Part shown: piece after piece, positions 33,151-41,928 of the stretch
How positions within the stretch are numbered: position 1 is the first letter of the stretch
Layout: every line of letters starts with the position of its first letter
NCBI GenBank assembly: GCA_964534565.1
Contig: CAZHON010000001.1
Span: 496,001 to 560,000, forward strand
Length of the DNA stretch: 64,000 nucleotides
Origin: CAZHON01 sp964534565
Lineage (GTDB): Bacteria > Patescibacteriota > Gracilibacteria > Peribacterales > Peribacteraceae
Direction of reading: 5' to 3'
Program-made: the position numbers and the translations under genes
Notes under the pieces: generated by a model
What the model saw: only the letters and a program-made list of their open reading frames with translations
Told to the model about the DNA's origin: nothing
The model's database searches: none

Positions 33151-33227
33151 GGGCGCCTAGCTCAGTTGGTTAGAGCATCTCGCTTACACCGAGAGGGTCG
33201 AGGGTTCGAATCCCCCGGCGCCCACCA
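33151..33227 (+). tRNA. tRNA-Val (anticodon TAC)
   Basis: Acceptor GGGCGCC with GGCGCCC, D-arm GCTCAGTTGGTTAGAGC, anticodon stem TCTCG/CGAGA around CTTACAC (TAC), T-arm with GGTTCGAATCC, encoded CCA. Confidence 0.97.
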
Positions 33228-33246
33228 TTCACTCATCGACTACAAA

Positions 33247-33270
33247 AATACGCCCCTTTCGAGGCGTATT
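33247..33270 (-). terminator. terminator after the pilin-like gene
   Basis: Stem AATACGCC/GGCGTATT, 8-base loop, T-run on the minus strand. Ends the khpA/pilin-like run. Confidence 0.75.
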
Positions 33271-33293
33271 GAGATTCAAGAGAAAGAAGAGGT

Positions 33294-33611
33294 TTACTGG
33301 AGTGATGCGAAGATCTGCTGCATCAACTCGACGATTGTGGAGAAGCTGAGGTCGAATGGAATGTCGAGCAACTTGCTGAGCCATGCAACAGCGAAGAACG
33401 CGACGAAGGTCACAATGAGACCGATGATCGAGTAGCGAATCGTATGCACTGCCTTCTTGATCTTCTCTTCGTCTCCTGCAGAGAGGATGAAGGTGATACC
33501 TCCGATGATGATGAACACCAAGCAGAGGATCGACGCGACGATGAGGGACAGCGCAATGAATGTTCCGATAATGTCGATGACACTGCCGTTTTCAAGTAAG
33601 TCGCGGAGCAT
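33294..33611 (-). CDS. two-helix membrane protein, type IV secretion pilin-like
   Basis: 105 residues with two transmembrane helices (about 14-42 and 58-80) joined by a short charged loop (SAGDEEKIKKAVHTIRYS). This layout, including a GGITFILSAGDEEKIKKA-type turn, matches the small VirB2/TrbC-like pilin family common in CPR genomes. The match is by pattern only. No other type IV secretion gene is visible in the window. The leader is pyrimidine-rich (CTTCCCCCCTTTCT). Confidence 0.6.
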   Translation of the reverse strand: MLRDLLENGSVIDIIGTFIALSLIVASILCLVFIIIGGITFILSAGDEEKIKKAVHTIRYSIIGLIVTFVAFFAVAWLSKLLDIPFDLSFSTIVELMQQIFASLQ

Positions 33612-33626
33612 AGAAAGGGGGGAAGT

Positions 33627-33893
33627 TTAGGAAACGGGTTCCAAAATTTTTAAATTAATACGCTGATGGAGGTTTCCTCCGAGAATGCGGAGGAGGGTGC
33701 GGAGCGCCTTGACGGTCTGGCCGCCTTTGCCGATCAATTTACCCATATCGCGGTCGCTTACCTGCACCGTCAAAAGGATTCCAAGCTCATCAATCTTCGA
33801 TTCAACAACCAATTGGTCTTTGTCATCGACTAAACTCTCCAGCACATACTGAAGGAAGGAGAGACCAGGGACAGTCGTATCTGGGGTGGTCAT
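33627..33893 (-). CDS. khpA: KH-domain RNA-binding protein KhpA
   Basis: 88 residues, one KH domain with the GKGG loop in GKLIGKGGQTVKALRTLL. KhpA (YlqC) with KhpB binds RNAs and affects cell size in Gram-positives. It lies 12 bases downstream of rpsP, the same order (rpsP-khpA) found in Firmicutes. Confidence 0.92.
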   Translation of the reverse strand: MTTPDTTVPGLSFLQYVLESLVDDKDQLVVESKIDELGILLTVQVSDRDMGKLIGKGGQTVKALRTLLRILGGNLHQRINLKILEPVS

Positions 33894-33905
33894 ACGGAAG
33901 GGAGC

Positions 33906-34268
33906 TTACGCCGCTGTTGCTGCGCTGTCACCTGCTGCTTCCGGAGCTGGTGCTGCTGGAGCTGCTGGCTCTTCTGCAGGAGCACTCTTCGAACGCTTCT
34001 TGGTGTAACGCTTCACAAACTTGTCCATACCGGCAACACCGTTCTTCGCGAGAAGACGAGCGACTGTGCCGCTTGGCTGAGCACCTTTTGCAACCCACGC
34101 CTTTACTTTGTCAGCATCGAATTCGAACGGACTGTCCTTGCGCGTTGGCAAGTAGAATCCGAGGATTTCCATGAACTTTCCTTTTACAGGACGTGCATGT
34201 TCTGCGACGACGAGGCGGTAGCTCGCGAGGTTTTCTCGGCCGGTGCGCTGGAGACGAATTGTCAACAT
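33906..34268 (-). CDS. rpsP: ribosomal protein bS16
   Basis: 120 residues. The bS16 core (about 1-80: MLTIRLQRTGRENLASYRLVVAEHARPVKGKFMEILGFYLP) is complete; an Ala/Pro/Glu-rich tail (about 90-120) is an extension beyond the usual length. Binds 16S rRNA early in 30S assembly. Confidence 0.97.
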   Translation of the reverse strand: MLTIRLQRTGRENLASYRLVVAEHARPVKGKFMEILGFYLPTRKDSPFEFDADKVKAWVAKGAQPSGTVARLLAKNGVAGMDKFVKRYTKKRSKSAPAEEPAAPAAPAPEAAGDSAATAA

Positions 34269-34325
34269 GGGCGCTTGAGTGTAGGCAAGCAGAGAGACGG
34301 TTGCAAGAGGATTCTTGAGGTGATT

Positions 34326-34616
34326 TTACGCACGCTCCAAACGTATATCCGTCACCTTGGTCTGGGGGCAGGTCTTTTGAAGATAGGAAAGGAGGTCTTC
34401 CACCGCACCCTGACACTCCTGAAGCGCAATCGAATGGCTTCCGATAATGGTAAGTTGCGCATCTCTCAAACGTTTCACTGTCAGAAACGTATGCACCGAC
34501 GGGAACCGCTCTTTGAGCCACTCACGAGCTTGATGTGCCACCAAAGCCGCTTCGGCGTGCTGCCCAAGCCCTCTCTTCTGCAATACCGATGGGAGCACAT
34601 GCGACACTCGATCCAT
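34326..34616 (-). CDS. DciA-like (DUF721) protein
   Basis: 96 residues from ATG 34616; TAGAAT ends 7 bases upstream, so the longer open frame is rejected. Matches the DUF721/DciA pattern: short N-terminal helix (VLPSVLQKRGLGQHAEAA), a strand-rich core ending VKRLRDAQLTI, and a C-terminal LLSYLQK helix. DciA loads the replicative helicase DnaB in bacteria lacking DnaC/DnaI; dnaB is also in this window (44157-45515). Confidence 0.65.
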   Translation of the reverse strand: MDRVSHVLPSVLQKRGLGQHAEAALVAHQAREWLKERFPSVHTFLTVKRLRDAQLTIIGSHSIALQECQGAVEDLLSYLQKTCPQTKVTDIRLERA

Positions 34617-34723
34617 ACCCAGCATTCTACTCCTCCATACGTTGCCCGTCAGTCTCTTCCTCCTGTCTCTTGCAAATACATGAATCTTGTTCGCACACTG
34701 TCTTATTCTTTCCCTCAATCTTC

Positions 34724-36130
34724 ATGCGGATCACACCTCGAATTCTACTCGGCTCCACCTTCCTTGCGGGGATTTGTGTGGGGATCAGTTCCACGGCGAT
34801 CGGCGCCAGCCTCGCCGGTTCCAGTATTTTTGCAGACGTCCAACCGGGTTCGTACTACGACTCGGCGATTGGTGAGATGTACCAAGACGGTGTCATCAAA
34901 GGAAAGGATGCCAATCACTTCGCTCCGAATGACTACATCACTCGCGGAGACGTTGCGCTCTTGCTCCAGCGATTCAAGAACGGAGGAGACTACGTCGTGT
35001 CGTCTTCCTCTAGCAGTCGCTCGTCTGCAAACTCGTCGTCTTCCTCAAGCGTGAGTTCGAACTCACCGCGCACGCCACAGGGAGCACTGCGCTTCACGGC
35101 ACCGGCCTACACAGTCAGTGAAACCGCGAAGACATTGACCGTCGGTATCATGCGCGTGGGCGGCAGCGACGGACAGATCACCGTCGACTACTCCATGACA
35201 CCGGGAACGGCATCGGTCGATACCGACTACACCCCCATTTCGGGCACGCTCGTCTTTGCAGAGGGTGCAACGAGCAAGACGCTGACAATTAACATTCTCG
35301 ACGACTCCAGTTCCGAAGGTTCCGAGACGGCAACGATCCGCCTCACCAACGTCACGAACGGTGGGACGATCGAATCTCCTAGCTCCGCAGTCATCACGAT
35401 CACGGACAACGAAACATCGAGCTCTTCTGCAGCAACCGGATCGTCCAGTTCCAATGCGGCAGGAATCTTCGACTTCAGCGCAGCGGGATACGCCGTGAAT
35501 GAAAACAGTTCCACTGCAACCATCACCGTTGCTCGTCAGGGATCGGCGGGTTCTGTGTCTGTGAACTACGCTACAGGAAACGGAACGGCTGTTTCCGGCA
35601 CGGACTACACACCGGTCAGTGGAACGCTCAACTTCGCTGCAGGCGAAACAACCAAGACATTCTCTGTTCCTATTTTGGATGACCAGAGTTCCGACGGACG
35701 TAAGACCGTGACATTGTTGCTGTCGACTCCAACGGGAGGATCTGCCATCGGCACTGCATCCATCAGCCTTGCCATGATGGACAACGAAACAGAAGAGTTC
35801 GGATCGGGATCCCTCAAGTTCTCCAAGTCTTCGTTGAACATTGAAGAAGGAAATCCAGCCGTCATCACCATTCAGCGCGTCGGTGGTGCACAGGGAACAA
35901 TCACCGTTGCGTACTCCACGACAAGCGGCAGTGCATCCACGAACGACTACAACACAACGTCGGGCACACTGACATTCTTGCCGGGCGAATCCAGCAAGGT
36001 GATTAAAGTTCCGACCATTCACGATAACGTATCCGATCCCGGTGAAACGTTCTCGTTCTATCTCTCGAATCCATCAACCGGAGTCACACTCCTCGACCCG
36101 TACAACATGACGGTTACGATCGACGAGTAA
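34724..36130 (+). CDS. surface protein with SLH-like segment and three Calx-beta domains
   Basis: 468 residues from ATG 34724. Signal peptide (about 1-27), one SLH-like repeat (about 32-75: FADVQPGSYYDSAIGEMYQDGVIKG), a Ser-rich linker (about 88-115), then three Calx-beta repeats (about 117-225, 243-350, 360-465) with the typical FxxxxYxVxE start, YxTxxGTAxxGxDYTPxSGTLxFxxGxxxKT core and DNxxDE/GxE strand. Calx-beta domains bind Ca2+. A single SLH motif is thin for cell-wall binding, so anchoring is uncertain. The end overlaps the convergent glycosyltransferase by 17 bases. Confidence 0.85.
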   Translation: MRITPRILLGSTFLAGICVGISSTAIGASLAGSSIFADVQPGSYYDSAIGEMYQDGVIKGKDANHFAPNDYITRGDVALLLQRFKNGGDYVVSSSSSSRSSANSSSSSSVSSNSPRTPQGALRFTAPAYTVSETAKTLTVGIMRVGGSDGQITVDYSMTPGTASVDTDYTPISGTLVFAEGATSKTLTINILDDSSSEGSETATIRLTNVTNGGTIESPSSAVITITDNETSSSSAATGSSSSNAAGIFDFSAAGYAVNENSSTATITVARQGSAGSVSVNYATGNGTAVSGTDYTPVSGTLNFAAGETTKTFSVPILDDQSSDGRKTVTLLLSTPTGGSAIGTASISLAMMDNETEEFGSGSLKFSKSSLNIEEGNPAVITIQRVGGAQGTITVAYSTTSGSASTNDYNTTSGTLTFLPGESSKVIKVPTIHDNVSDPGETFSFYLSNPSTGVTLLDPYNMTVTIDE

Positions 36131-37166
36131 GACTTTCTCCAACCTCTCGCAATAACACCCCTGTCTTCTGAGCGGTTTGCTCCCACGTCCAGCGCTGTAC
36201 CAGCGTTGGACGTTCGGGGTGAACGCCGAATGCTTCGGTGAAGGCCTCGAGTGTCGGGGGAATGAGAATCGAATCGTCGCCCGCGACCTCGGGAATGGCG
36301 CTCGTGTCCGATGCAATGACCGGGCACCCGCAGTGACGCGCCTCTAAAACAGGCAAACAGAATCCTTCGTACAGTGATGCCGTGCAGAACGCGATCGCGG
36401 CACTGTAGAGCGCCGGCAAATCCTTCTCCTGTATCGACGACAGCACATGCACGTTCGGGCGGAGCCGCAGGGATGCAACTTCCGGGCCCGAGGTCACCAA
36501 GACCAAATGCGTGTCGGGTGTTTGCGCATGCGTGAATGCATCGATGAGAAGTTGAACGTTTTTGTGCTCCTTGGAATTACCCACGTACAGGAAAAATTTT
36601 TCAGGCAGTTGATAGTCCGCACGCACGCGTTCCTGTGCTGCAAGATTCTGAGGAACGTACGCATCGGACACTCCTTCGTAAATGCGCGTCGTATATTCGA
36701 GAACGTTGCTGCCATAGGCGGTTGCCAAATCTGTCTGCACAAAATCGCTGACCGTGATGAGGCGTGTCGCGCGACGCACGGTGTGGTGGAGCAAGATTCG
36801 GTACGCCGCCTGCTTGAGTGCCGAGGCGCCGTTGGGGAACTGGTGCAGAATCAAATCGTGAATTGTTGCAACGACCGCGATGGGACATCGCCACGGCACG
36901 TTGAAGTGCGGAGAGAAAAACAAATTCGCTTTCGACTGCGCAATGAGCGCGGGGAGTTTCCACTGTTCCTCGAAGGAGTAGTGGGGGATATCCGTCACAA
37001 TTCTTGTCACACGAGGATCGACTATCAACGGCTCACCTTCGCTTGGGACGAGAATGGAGTAATCGATGTCGGGAGTCGCAGCGATCAAACGCGGAACGAG
37101 TTCCCGCGTGTAACGACCAAGGCCTGTGGAGACCTTTGCAAACCGACAGTCGATTAACACGTGCAT
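36114..37166 (-). CDS. family 4 glycosyltransferase
   Basis: 350 residues, GT-B fold. Markers: TGLGRYTRELVPRL near the N-terminus, FLYVGNSKEHKNVQLLIDAF (about 165-185), and the nucleotide-sugar motif YEGFCLPVLEARHCGCPVIASD with the E-x7-E pair (about 255-280). Similar to mannosyl/rhamnosyl transferases of surface polysaccharide pathways. The promoter is divergent from prmC, the two start codons being 17 bases apart. Confidence 0.9.
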   Translation of the reverse strand: MHVLIDCRFAKVSTGLGRYTRELVPRLIAATPDIDYSILVPSEGEPLIVDPRVTRIVTDIPHYSFEEQWKLPALIAQSKANLFFSPHFNVPWRCPIAVVATIHDLILHQFPNGASALKQAAYRILLHHTVRRATRLITVSDFVQTDLATAYGSNVLEYTTRIYEGVSDAYVPQNLAAQERVRADYQLPEKFFLYVGNSKEHKNVQLLIDAFTHAQTPDTHLVLVTSGPEVASLRLRPNVHVLSSIQEKDLPALYSAAIAFCTASLYEGFCLPVLEARHCGCPVIASDTSAIPEVAGDDSILIPPTLEAFTEAFGVHPERPTLVQRWTWEQTAQKTGVLLREVGESLTRRS

Positions 37167-37171
37167 GTAGG

Positions 37172-37178
37172 TATCATA
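37172..37178. promoter_or_regulatory. shared symmetric -10 of a divergent gene pair
   Basis: TATCATA: read rightward TATCAT ends 6 bases before the prmC ATG; read leftward TATGAT ends 6 bases before the glycosyltransferase ATG. The two hexamers overlap by five bases, so only one polymerase can bind at a time. Confidence 0.6.
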
Positions 37179-37183
37179 GCGTC

Positions 37184-37975
37184 ATGACGGTCTCCGAAGC
37201 ACTGTCGGCCCCACTTTCCCGCACGGACAGCGAAGTCTTGCTAGCATTTGTGGTTCAAAAAGACCGTTCGTGGGTGTTTGCGCATCCGGAGTACGTATTG
37301 ACCGACGCAGAGGAAAAGCAGTGGAAAGCGCTTTTGGAACGTCGACGAAACGGAGAGCCGGTCGCGTACTTGCGAGGAGTGCAGGAATTTTACGGTCGAT
37401 CATTCATGGTCGATGCAGCGGTCCTCATTCCACGTCCCGCAACGGAAGAGCTGGTGCGCGTGACATTGGAATTCCTTGCACATCCGGAAGATCGTCTCGT
37501 CTGTACCGATACCGATATCGTCGCGCTCGCCCTCAAGCTTCGTGAGTTCGACGAAATTCCCCTCATCGTCGATATCGGAACGGGGAGCGGATGCATCGCC
37601 ATCACACTCGCACTCGAATGTCCGGAGAAAACAATCATTGCGACCGATGTCTCGGACACTGCGCTCACAGTTGCCAAACGAAATGCCAAGTCGCTCGGCA
37701 TGAATGATCGTATCGAGTTTCGAAAAGGGGACGGATTTTCAACCATTCGCGATCTCACAATTCCGTTTCTTGTCGTCAGCAACCCGCCGTACATTCCGTC
37801 TGCAACGGAGCTTCAAAAAGACGTCGCGAATTTTGAGCCGCATCTTGCACTCTTTGCGGGGGACAGGGGACTCCATGTACTGCTCCCGCTTGTGCAGGCT
37901 GCGAAAGAGCACCCATTCTGTGCGGGCATCGTCGTGGAATGCAGAGAAGACCAAGTGGGGTTCCTGCACAGTTAA
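37184..37975 (+). CDS. prmC: peptide chain release factor N5-glutamine methyltransferase PrmC
   Basis: 263 residues from ATG 37184. N-terminal helical domain, SAM motif VDIGTGSGCIAITLAL (about 127-142) and the catalytic NPPY (about 200-203) that defines HemK/PrmC. It methylates the GGQ glutamine of release factors. Slightly short for the family (usually about 280). Overlaps nadK tail-to-tail by 4 bases. Confidence 0.93.
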   Translation: MTVSEALSAPLSRTDSEVLLAFVVQKDRSWVFAHPEYVLTDAEEKQWKALLERRRNGEPVAYLRGVQEFYGRSFMVDAAVLIPRPATEELVRVTLEFLAHPEDRLVCTDTDIVALALKLREFDEIPLIVDIGTGSGCIAITLALECPEKTIIATDVSDTALTVAKRNAKSLGMNDRIEFRKGDGFSTIRDLTIPFLVVSNPPYIPSATELQKDVANFEPHLALFAGDRGLHVLLPLVQAAKEHPFCAGIVVECREDQVGFLHS

Positions 37976-38859
37976 GACATCGCGCTGTCTCCCCATTTCA
38001 GTTTCGTGCGCAGCGTTGCGAAGAAGGTGTCCTGCTTTCGTCGAAGGAAACGAACGGGGTGTTCGTGCAAATGGAGACAGATGACATCGAACGGACGCAG
38101 GGAGAAGTACGATTGTCCATCGAGAGACAAACCGACTTCGGTCGTGAGCGAAGAACGATCGGTCGTCAGCACCTCGACATCGATGATGTGGTGCCCCGGC
38201 AGCACGATCGGCTTTTGACTGAAGCTGTGAGGATTGATCGGTGTCAAAATGAGTGCCGGCAACCCGGGATGCACAATCGGACCACCGGCCGCGAGGTTGT
38301 AGGCTGTGGAACCTGTGGGAGTAGAAACGATGAGTCCGTCGGCATGGAAGGTGGTGAGGGGTTCGCTGCTGACAGATGTTTGAAGATCGATCAAACGTGC
38401 GATCGCCCCCTGCGCAATCACGGCTTCGTTCAATGCAATTCCTTCGAACACCTTTTTTCCTTCTCGGCCGACTTTCACATCTAAGAGCGTTCGTGTCTCG
38501 ATCACCCCTTTTCCCGAGAGCAGTTGCGGCAACACGTTTTCAATTTCATTGATCGAGAGCTCTGCAAGAAAACCCACATGCCCCGCGTTGATACCCAAAA
38601 TCGGAACATTGAAATGGTGATACTCACGGACGGTGCGAAGAATGCTTCCGTCTCCACCCAACACCACAAGGAGATCAATAGGGGAACGTGGAGAGAGGGC
38701 GGAATATTTTTTGGCAGCTTTCGCAGTAGGCATTCGTTTCTTGTCGACAAGAACTGTCGCCTTCGTTTCATCGAGAATGGTGAGGAGCCGCTCAATGCAA
38801 ACATCCTTCAACGGAAAATCCGACTTCACCGTCACGCCGATGGAACGATACGTCGTCAT
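37972..38859 (-). CDS. nadK: NAD kinase
   Basis: 295 residues. GGDGS motif (VVLGGDGSILRTVRE, about 66-80), GINAGHVGFLAEL, and the C-terminal TPTGSTAYNLAAGGPIV motif identify ATP-NAD kinase, which makes NADP. Downstream of a glycosyltransferase (18-base gap), probably one transcript. NADP made here would serve the GapB-like enzyme at 41925-42956. Confidence 0.95.
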   Translation of the reverse strand: MTTYRSIGVTVKSDFPLKDVCIERLLTILDETKATVLVDKKRMPTAKAAKKYSALSPRSPIDLLVVLGGDGSILRTVREYHHFNVPILGINAGHVGFLAELSINEIENVLPQLLSGKGVIETRTLLDVKVGREGKKVFEGIALNEAVIAQGAIARLIDLQTSVSSEPLTTFHADGLIVSTPTGSTAYNLAAGGPIVHPGLPALILTPINPHSFSQKPIVLPGHHIIDVEVLTTDRSSLTTEVGLSLDGQSYFSLRPFDVICLHLHEHPVRFLRRKQDTFFATLRTKLKWGDSAMS

Positions 38860-38877
38860 GACCCTACGTTCGGCTGG

Positions 38878-39948
38878 TTAGGCGATCTTGTCAATCGGCA
38901 AGGCCAGCAAAAGAAGGTCGACTGTTCTCTTCCAGGAATACTGCTGGCTTCGTTTCTGACCCAACTCGGCAATCGATGCGCGCAGCGTTTCGCTCTTGAG
39001 CAGTTGTTGCAAACCGTCCGCAATAGAACGAACCGAGCGCGGATCGACAATCAACGCGGCACGATCGGCAACTTCGTACAAACTGCCGCAGTCCGACGTG
39101 AGCACGGGGATGCCACACGAGAAGGCATCGAGCACGGGAAGACCGAACCCTTCATACAGCGAGGGGTAGGCAAAGACTTCGCAGGTCGAAAACAAATTCC
39201 ACATTTCTTCGTCGGACACATGACCCACCCACTGAACTCCCGGAATCGTTTTGACCAGAGAAAGAATTCCTTCGTCATTCCACCCGCGTCCTCCGGCAAG
39301 CACCAATCGGCTCGTGGCTCTCACTTCTTTGGGAAGCAATGCATAGGCCTTGAGCAGGTTGCTCTGGTTCTTGCGTGGGCACAGCGTCGCCAAACAGAGA
39401 ATCGTTTTACCGTCGGGTTTGCGCACGATGGGAGGTCTGTGGGATGGACCTGCAAACACCGTGTGAATCGTGTTCTTCGGTAACCAGGAATATTTTTGAA
39501 GAAGATCGGTTCGCGTTGCCTCGCTGACGGTCACAACGGCAGACGATCGCTTCAACGCGCGCTTCAGTGTCAGCTGTTCGATCAGCCGCACCTTGAAGTC
39601 GTGAGGTTCGGGGCGAAACGCAATGAGGTCATGGACGACCATCACAAACGAGACGGGGGCGGTGCTGAATGCAGGAAGCAAGTAACTCGTCGTACTGAGA
39701 AAGGCCGCACCTGCATGTTCTTTCAAAAAACGGTGCACACGTCGGTGCCACGCAATTCCCTTGAGTGCGAACACAAACACCTGATGGTCAGGACGAAGCA
39801 GGCGCGCAATCGATTCGGGAACATCGCTGTCACTTACGAGGATCAACGGCATGGGGCGCACGAGCAGCTCCTGGAGGAGCCCCAGGGTCCATTGGCCTTT
39901 TCCCGTGCGTTTTTCACGGCAAGCTTCGCGGATATCGAGGATGAGCAT
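38878..39948 (-). CDS. family 4 glycosyltransferase
   Basis: 356 residues, GT-B fold. TGKGQWTLGLL near the N-terminus, LCLATLCPRKNQSNLLKAY (about 185-203) and the donor-site motif YPSLYEGFGLPVLDAFSCGIPVLTSD (about 263-288). Resembles bacterial mannosyltransferases acting on surface glycans. TACACT ends 7 bases before the ATG. Paralogous in design to the gene at 36114-37166. Confidence 0.9.
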   Translation of the reverse strand: MLILDIREACREKRTGKGQWTLGLLQELLVRPMPLILVSDSDVPESIARLLRPDHQVFVFALKGIAWHRRVHRFLKEHAGAAFLSTTSYLLPAFSTAPVSFVMVVHDLIAFRPEPHDFKVRLIEQLTLKRALKRSSAVVTVSEATRTDLLQKYSWLPKNTIHTVFAGPSHRPPIVRKPDGKTILCLATLCPRKNQSNLLKAYALLPKEVRATSRLVLAGGRGWNDEGILSLVKTIPGVQWVGHVSDEEMWNLFSTCEVFAYPSLYEGFGLPVLDAFSCGIPVLTSDCGSLYEVADRAALIVDPRSVRSIADGLQQLLKSETLRASIAELGQKRSQQYSWKRTVDLLLLALPIDKIA

Positions 39949-40017
39949 CGCGGAGAGTGTACCAGGCCAAGGGCCTGTCCATTTATTCTCTTTTCGTTCT
40001 CTGGTAGGTTGATCCTA

Positions 40018-40602
40018 ATGGTTCACCCGCTGCGACGACTACTCGGCATGCTCGACCTGGAAGAGCGTATTTTGAACGCGGCATCCTTGCTTGCAGTGGT
40101 CAGTATTTTCTTTCCGTGGATATCGGGAGAATGGCTGGGAGGGGACACCGCGTACTACACGGGGTTTGCATTCTTCACGTCCTTCATCGGGTGGTTCGTG
40201 CTGCTATTGCACGGGTTCCTTCTGCTAAGCACGTTTGTCCCACTGCTCGGGGGGCCACTCCTCATTCGCCGCAAGCACCTGCATATCGTTCGGTTCCTAC
40301 TCGCGTCACAGGCAACGGTGCTGACGATTGCGACCCTCACGGTGCTCACGAACATCACATTCGAATTCTCGCGCATGGAAGTGCGTTTCGGCGTGTACCT
40401 TTCGCTCATTGGCAGCATGGTTGCAACGCTCTACGCATTCTTGAAGTGGCAAGAGCAGCGCAAGCGCGAAGCACAGGAGCTGTTCCATCACCCCGAACAG
40501 AAAGCCCCACAATTGGAGCCCAAAGAAACACGCGCCGTGCCACCCCCTCCACCGCCACCACGTCCGCTTTCGCCAGAAGAACACCATTTGCACGGTCGCT
40601 AG
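40018..40602 (+). CDS. four-helix membrane protein of unknown function
   Basis: 194 residues from ATG 40018 (TAGGTT 7 bases upstream). Four transmembrane helices (about 20-38, 48-72, 95-118, 125-145) and a cytoplasmic tail rich in Glu, Lys and Pro with a run of eight prolines. No family recognised. The longer open frame upstream is antisense to the glycosyltransferase gene and rejected. Confidence 0.65.
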   Translation: MVHPLRRLLGMLDLEERILNAASLLAVVSIFFPWISGEWLGGDTAYYTGFAFFTSFIGWFVLLLHGFLLLSTFVPLLGGPLLIRRKHLHIVRFLLASQATVLTIATLTVLTNITFEFSRMEVRFGVYLSLIGSMVATLYAFLKWQEQRKREAQELFHHPEQKAPQLEPKETRAVPPPPPPPRPLSPEEHHLHGR

Positions 40603-40644
40603 GCTGTGGCCTGTCACTGGGGGAGCGGCTATACTGTTGCCTAC

Positions 40645-40986
40645 ATGGAGGATCCAGTTTCACCTACACCGGAAAGCGCAGCCGAGGTCACCTACAAAGA
40701 TGACGACGTTGTGTATGTCGATCCCGACGAACGCCGGGTACTGGGAATGCTGGAGTGGACTCCTGCAGGAAGACCGAAGTCGTTACTCGTCCCGGGCCCT
40801 GCACCGAAGGAAGGAGACGAAGATGTGAAGCCGGAACGAAAGCGCCGTCGAAAATTTTTCCCAATGGGGACCTATCGCTCTCTGAAAAAGATTTACAAAA
40901 TCGAAGGGAAGATACACGAACAGCGACCAATGCTGACGCTCGATGAAGCGATCGTGAAGGCAATGCAGGAACCGTTCTGGGACTGA
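40645..40986 (+). CDS. small charged protein of unknown function
   Basis: 113 residues from ATG 40645; TATACT ends 9 bases before it. Acidic first half, basic stretch (KPERKRRRKFFP) in the middle, helical C-terminus. Soluble. No family recognised; the stop lies 3 bases from the convergent fbp stop. Confidence 0.6.
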   Translation: MEDPVSPTPESAAEVTYKDDDVVYVDPDERRVLGMLEWTPAGRPKSLLVPGPAPKEGDEDVKPERKRRRKFFPMGTYRSLKKIYKIEGKIHEQRPMLTLDEAIVKAMQEPFWD

Positions 40987-40989
40987 GGC

Positions 40990-41928
40990 TTATGCGTTGA
41001 GCATCTTGCAAGCCGCGTTCACCGTGTTTGTCGAACCGATCACGATGGACGTGCGTTCATCAACGGAGAGGATCTCTTTGTCGAGAATCAGCGTCTTGCC
41101 GTCGGAAGCGATGCCACCTGCCTGCGTGATGAGGTAGGAGAACGGTCCGCATTCGAATGCCAAGCGGAGTTTGCCGTTTTTTCCTGCGGGGCCAACGTTG
41201 CTGAAGACACCTTGCCCCTTGCTGAGAATGTGATGAATATCGGCCACCATGCAGCCGCTGTAGCGAAGCGTAAGCTCCTGCTTCATCCAATCGTCGAGCA
41301 AGGTTTTGTAGCCGGGGTTCTCGTTGAGGACACGAAGGTTTCCCGGGCTGAAGTTCTTTGCATCGTCTGCCACTCCAAGGAACTCGCGGAGCAGAATGAA
41401 CTCTCCCACATCGTTGAGAAGGAATTCATGAACTCCGTTTCCCGTGGAGTACACCAAGATCGTGCGTGGTCCGTAGAGAACGTAGAGAGCAGCGACTTGT
41501 TCCTTTGGCTTTCTACCAATGATCTTGTTTCCTTCGTAGATTCCAAAGATGGAGCCGATCGCAAAGTCCGCTTGCACAAGCGACGAACCGTCCAAAGGAT
41601 CGTAGACGACCGAGTAGGGGAGTGAGGAATCGAGTTCAATTACTTCGTCCTGTTCCTCGGAACAGAAACTTGCAACCAGACGGCTTTCACACAGTTCCAA
41701 ACGAATGCATTCGTCACTCATGACATCGAGTTTCAACTGCTCCTCTCCGAATTGATTTTTCGTTCCGGCAAGACCCGCTTCCGTCGTACGAAGCGAGAAC
41801 TGGATGTACTTCGCTGCGCGCGCAATGTCGAGAATCAAGTGGCGCAAATCGTCGGAAACCTTGCTCACTTCTGCAAGATGATGGTTCAACGAGGGACGTG
41901 ATGGAACGGGACAAGCGGGGTGCGTCAT
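40990..41928 (-). CDS. fbp: fructose-1,6-bisphosphatase, class I
   Basis: 312 residues. Metal and phosphate motif VVYDPLDGSSLVQADFAIGSIFGIY (about 105-130), RYSGCMVADIHHIL, and the late AFECGPFSYLITQAGG. It hydrolyses fructose 1,6-bisphosphate to fructose 6-phosphate, the committed step of gluconeogenesis. Its start overlaps the stop of the GapB-like gene (ATGA), so both are made together, consistent with a gluconeogenic operon. Confidence 0.96.
   Translation of the reverse strand: MTHPACPVPSRPSLNHHLAEVSKVSDDLRHLILDIARAAKYIQFSLRTTEAGLAGTKNQFGEEQLKLDVMSDECIRLELCESRLVASFCSEEQDEVIELDSSLPYSVVYDPLDGSSLVQADFAIGSIFGIYEGNKIIGRKPKEQVAALYVLYGPRTILVYSTGNGVHEFLLNDVGEFILLREFLGVADDAKNFSPGNLRVLNENPGYKTLLDDWMKQELTLRYSGCMVADIHHILSKGQGVFSNVGPAGKNGKLRLAFECGPFSYLITQAGGIASDGKTLILDKEILSVDERTSIVIGSTNTVNAACKMLNA

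Noticed and set aside
34990..35070. Repeat array or CRISPR-like pattern in the Ser-rich region
   Set aside because: It is a coding low-complexity Ser linker with mixed codons and no spacer structure; no CRISPR array was seen anywhere.
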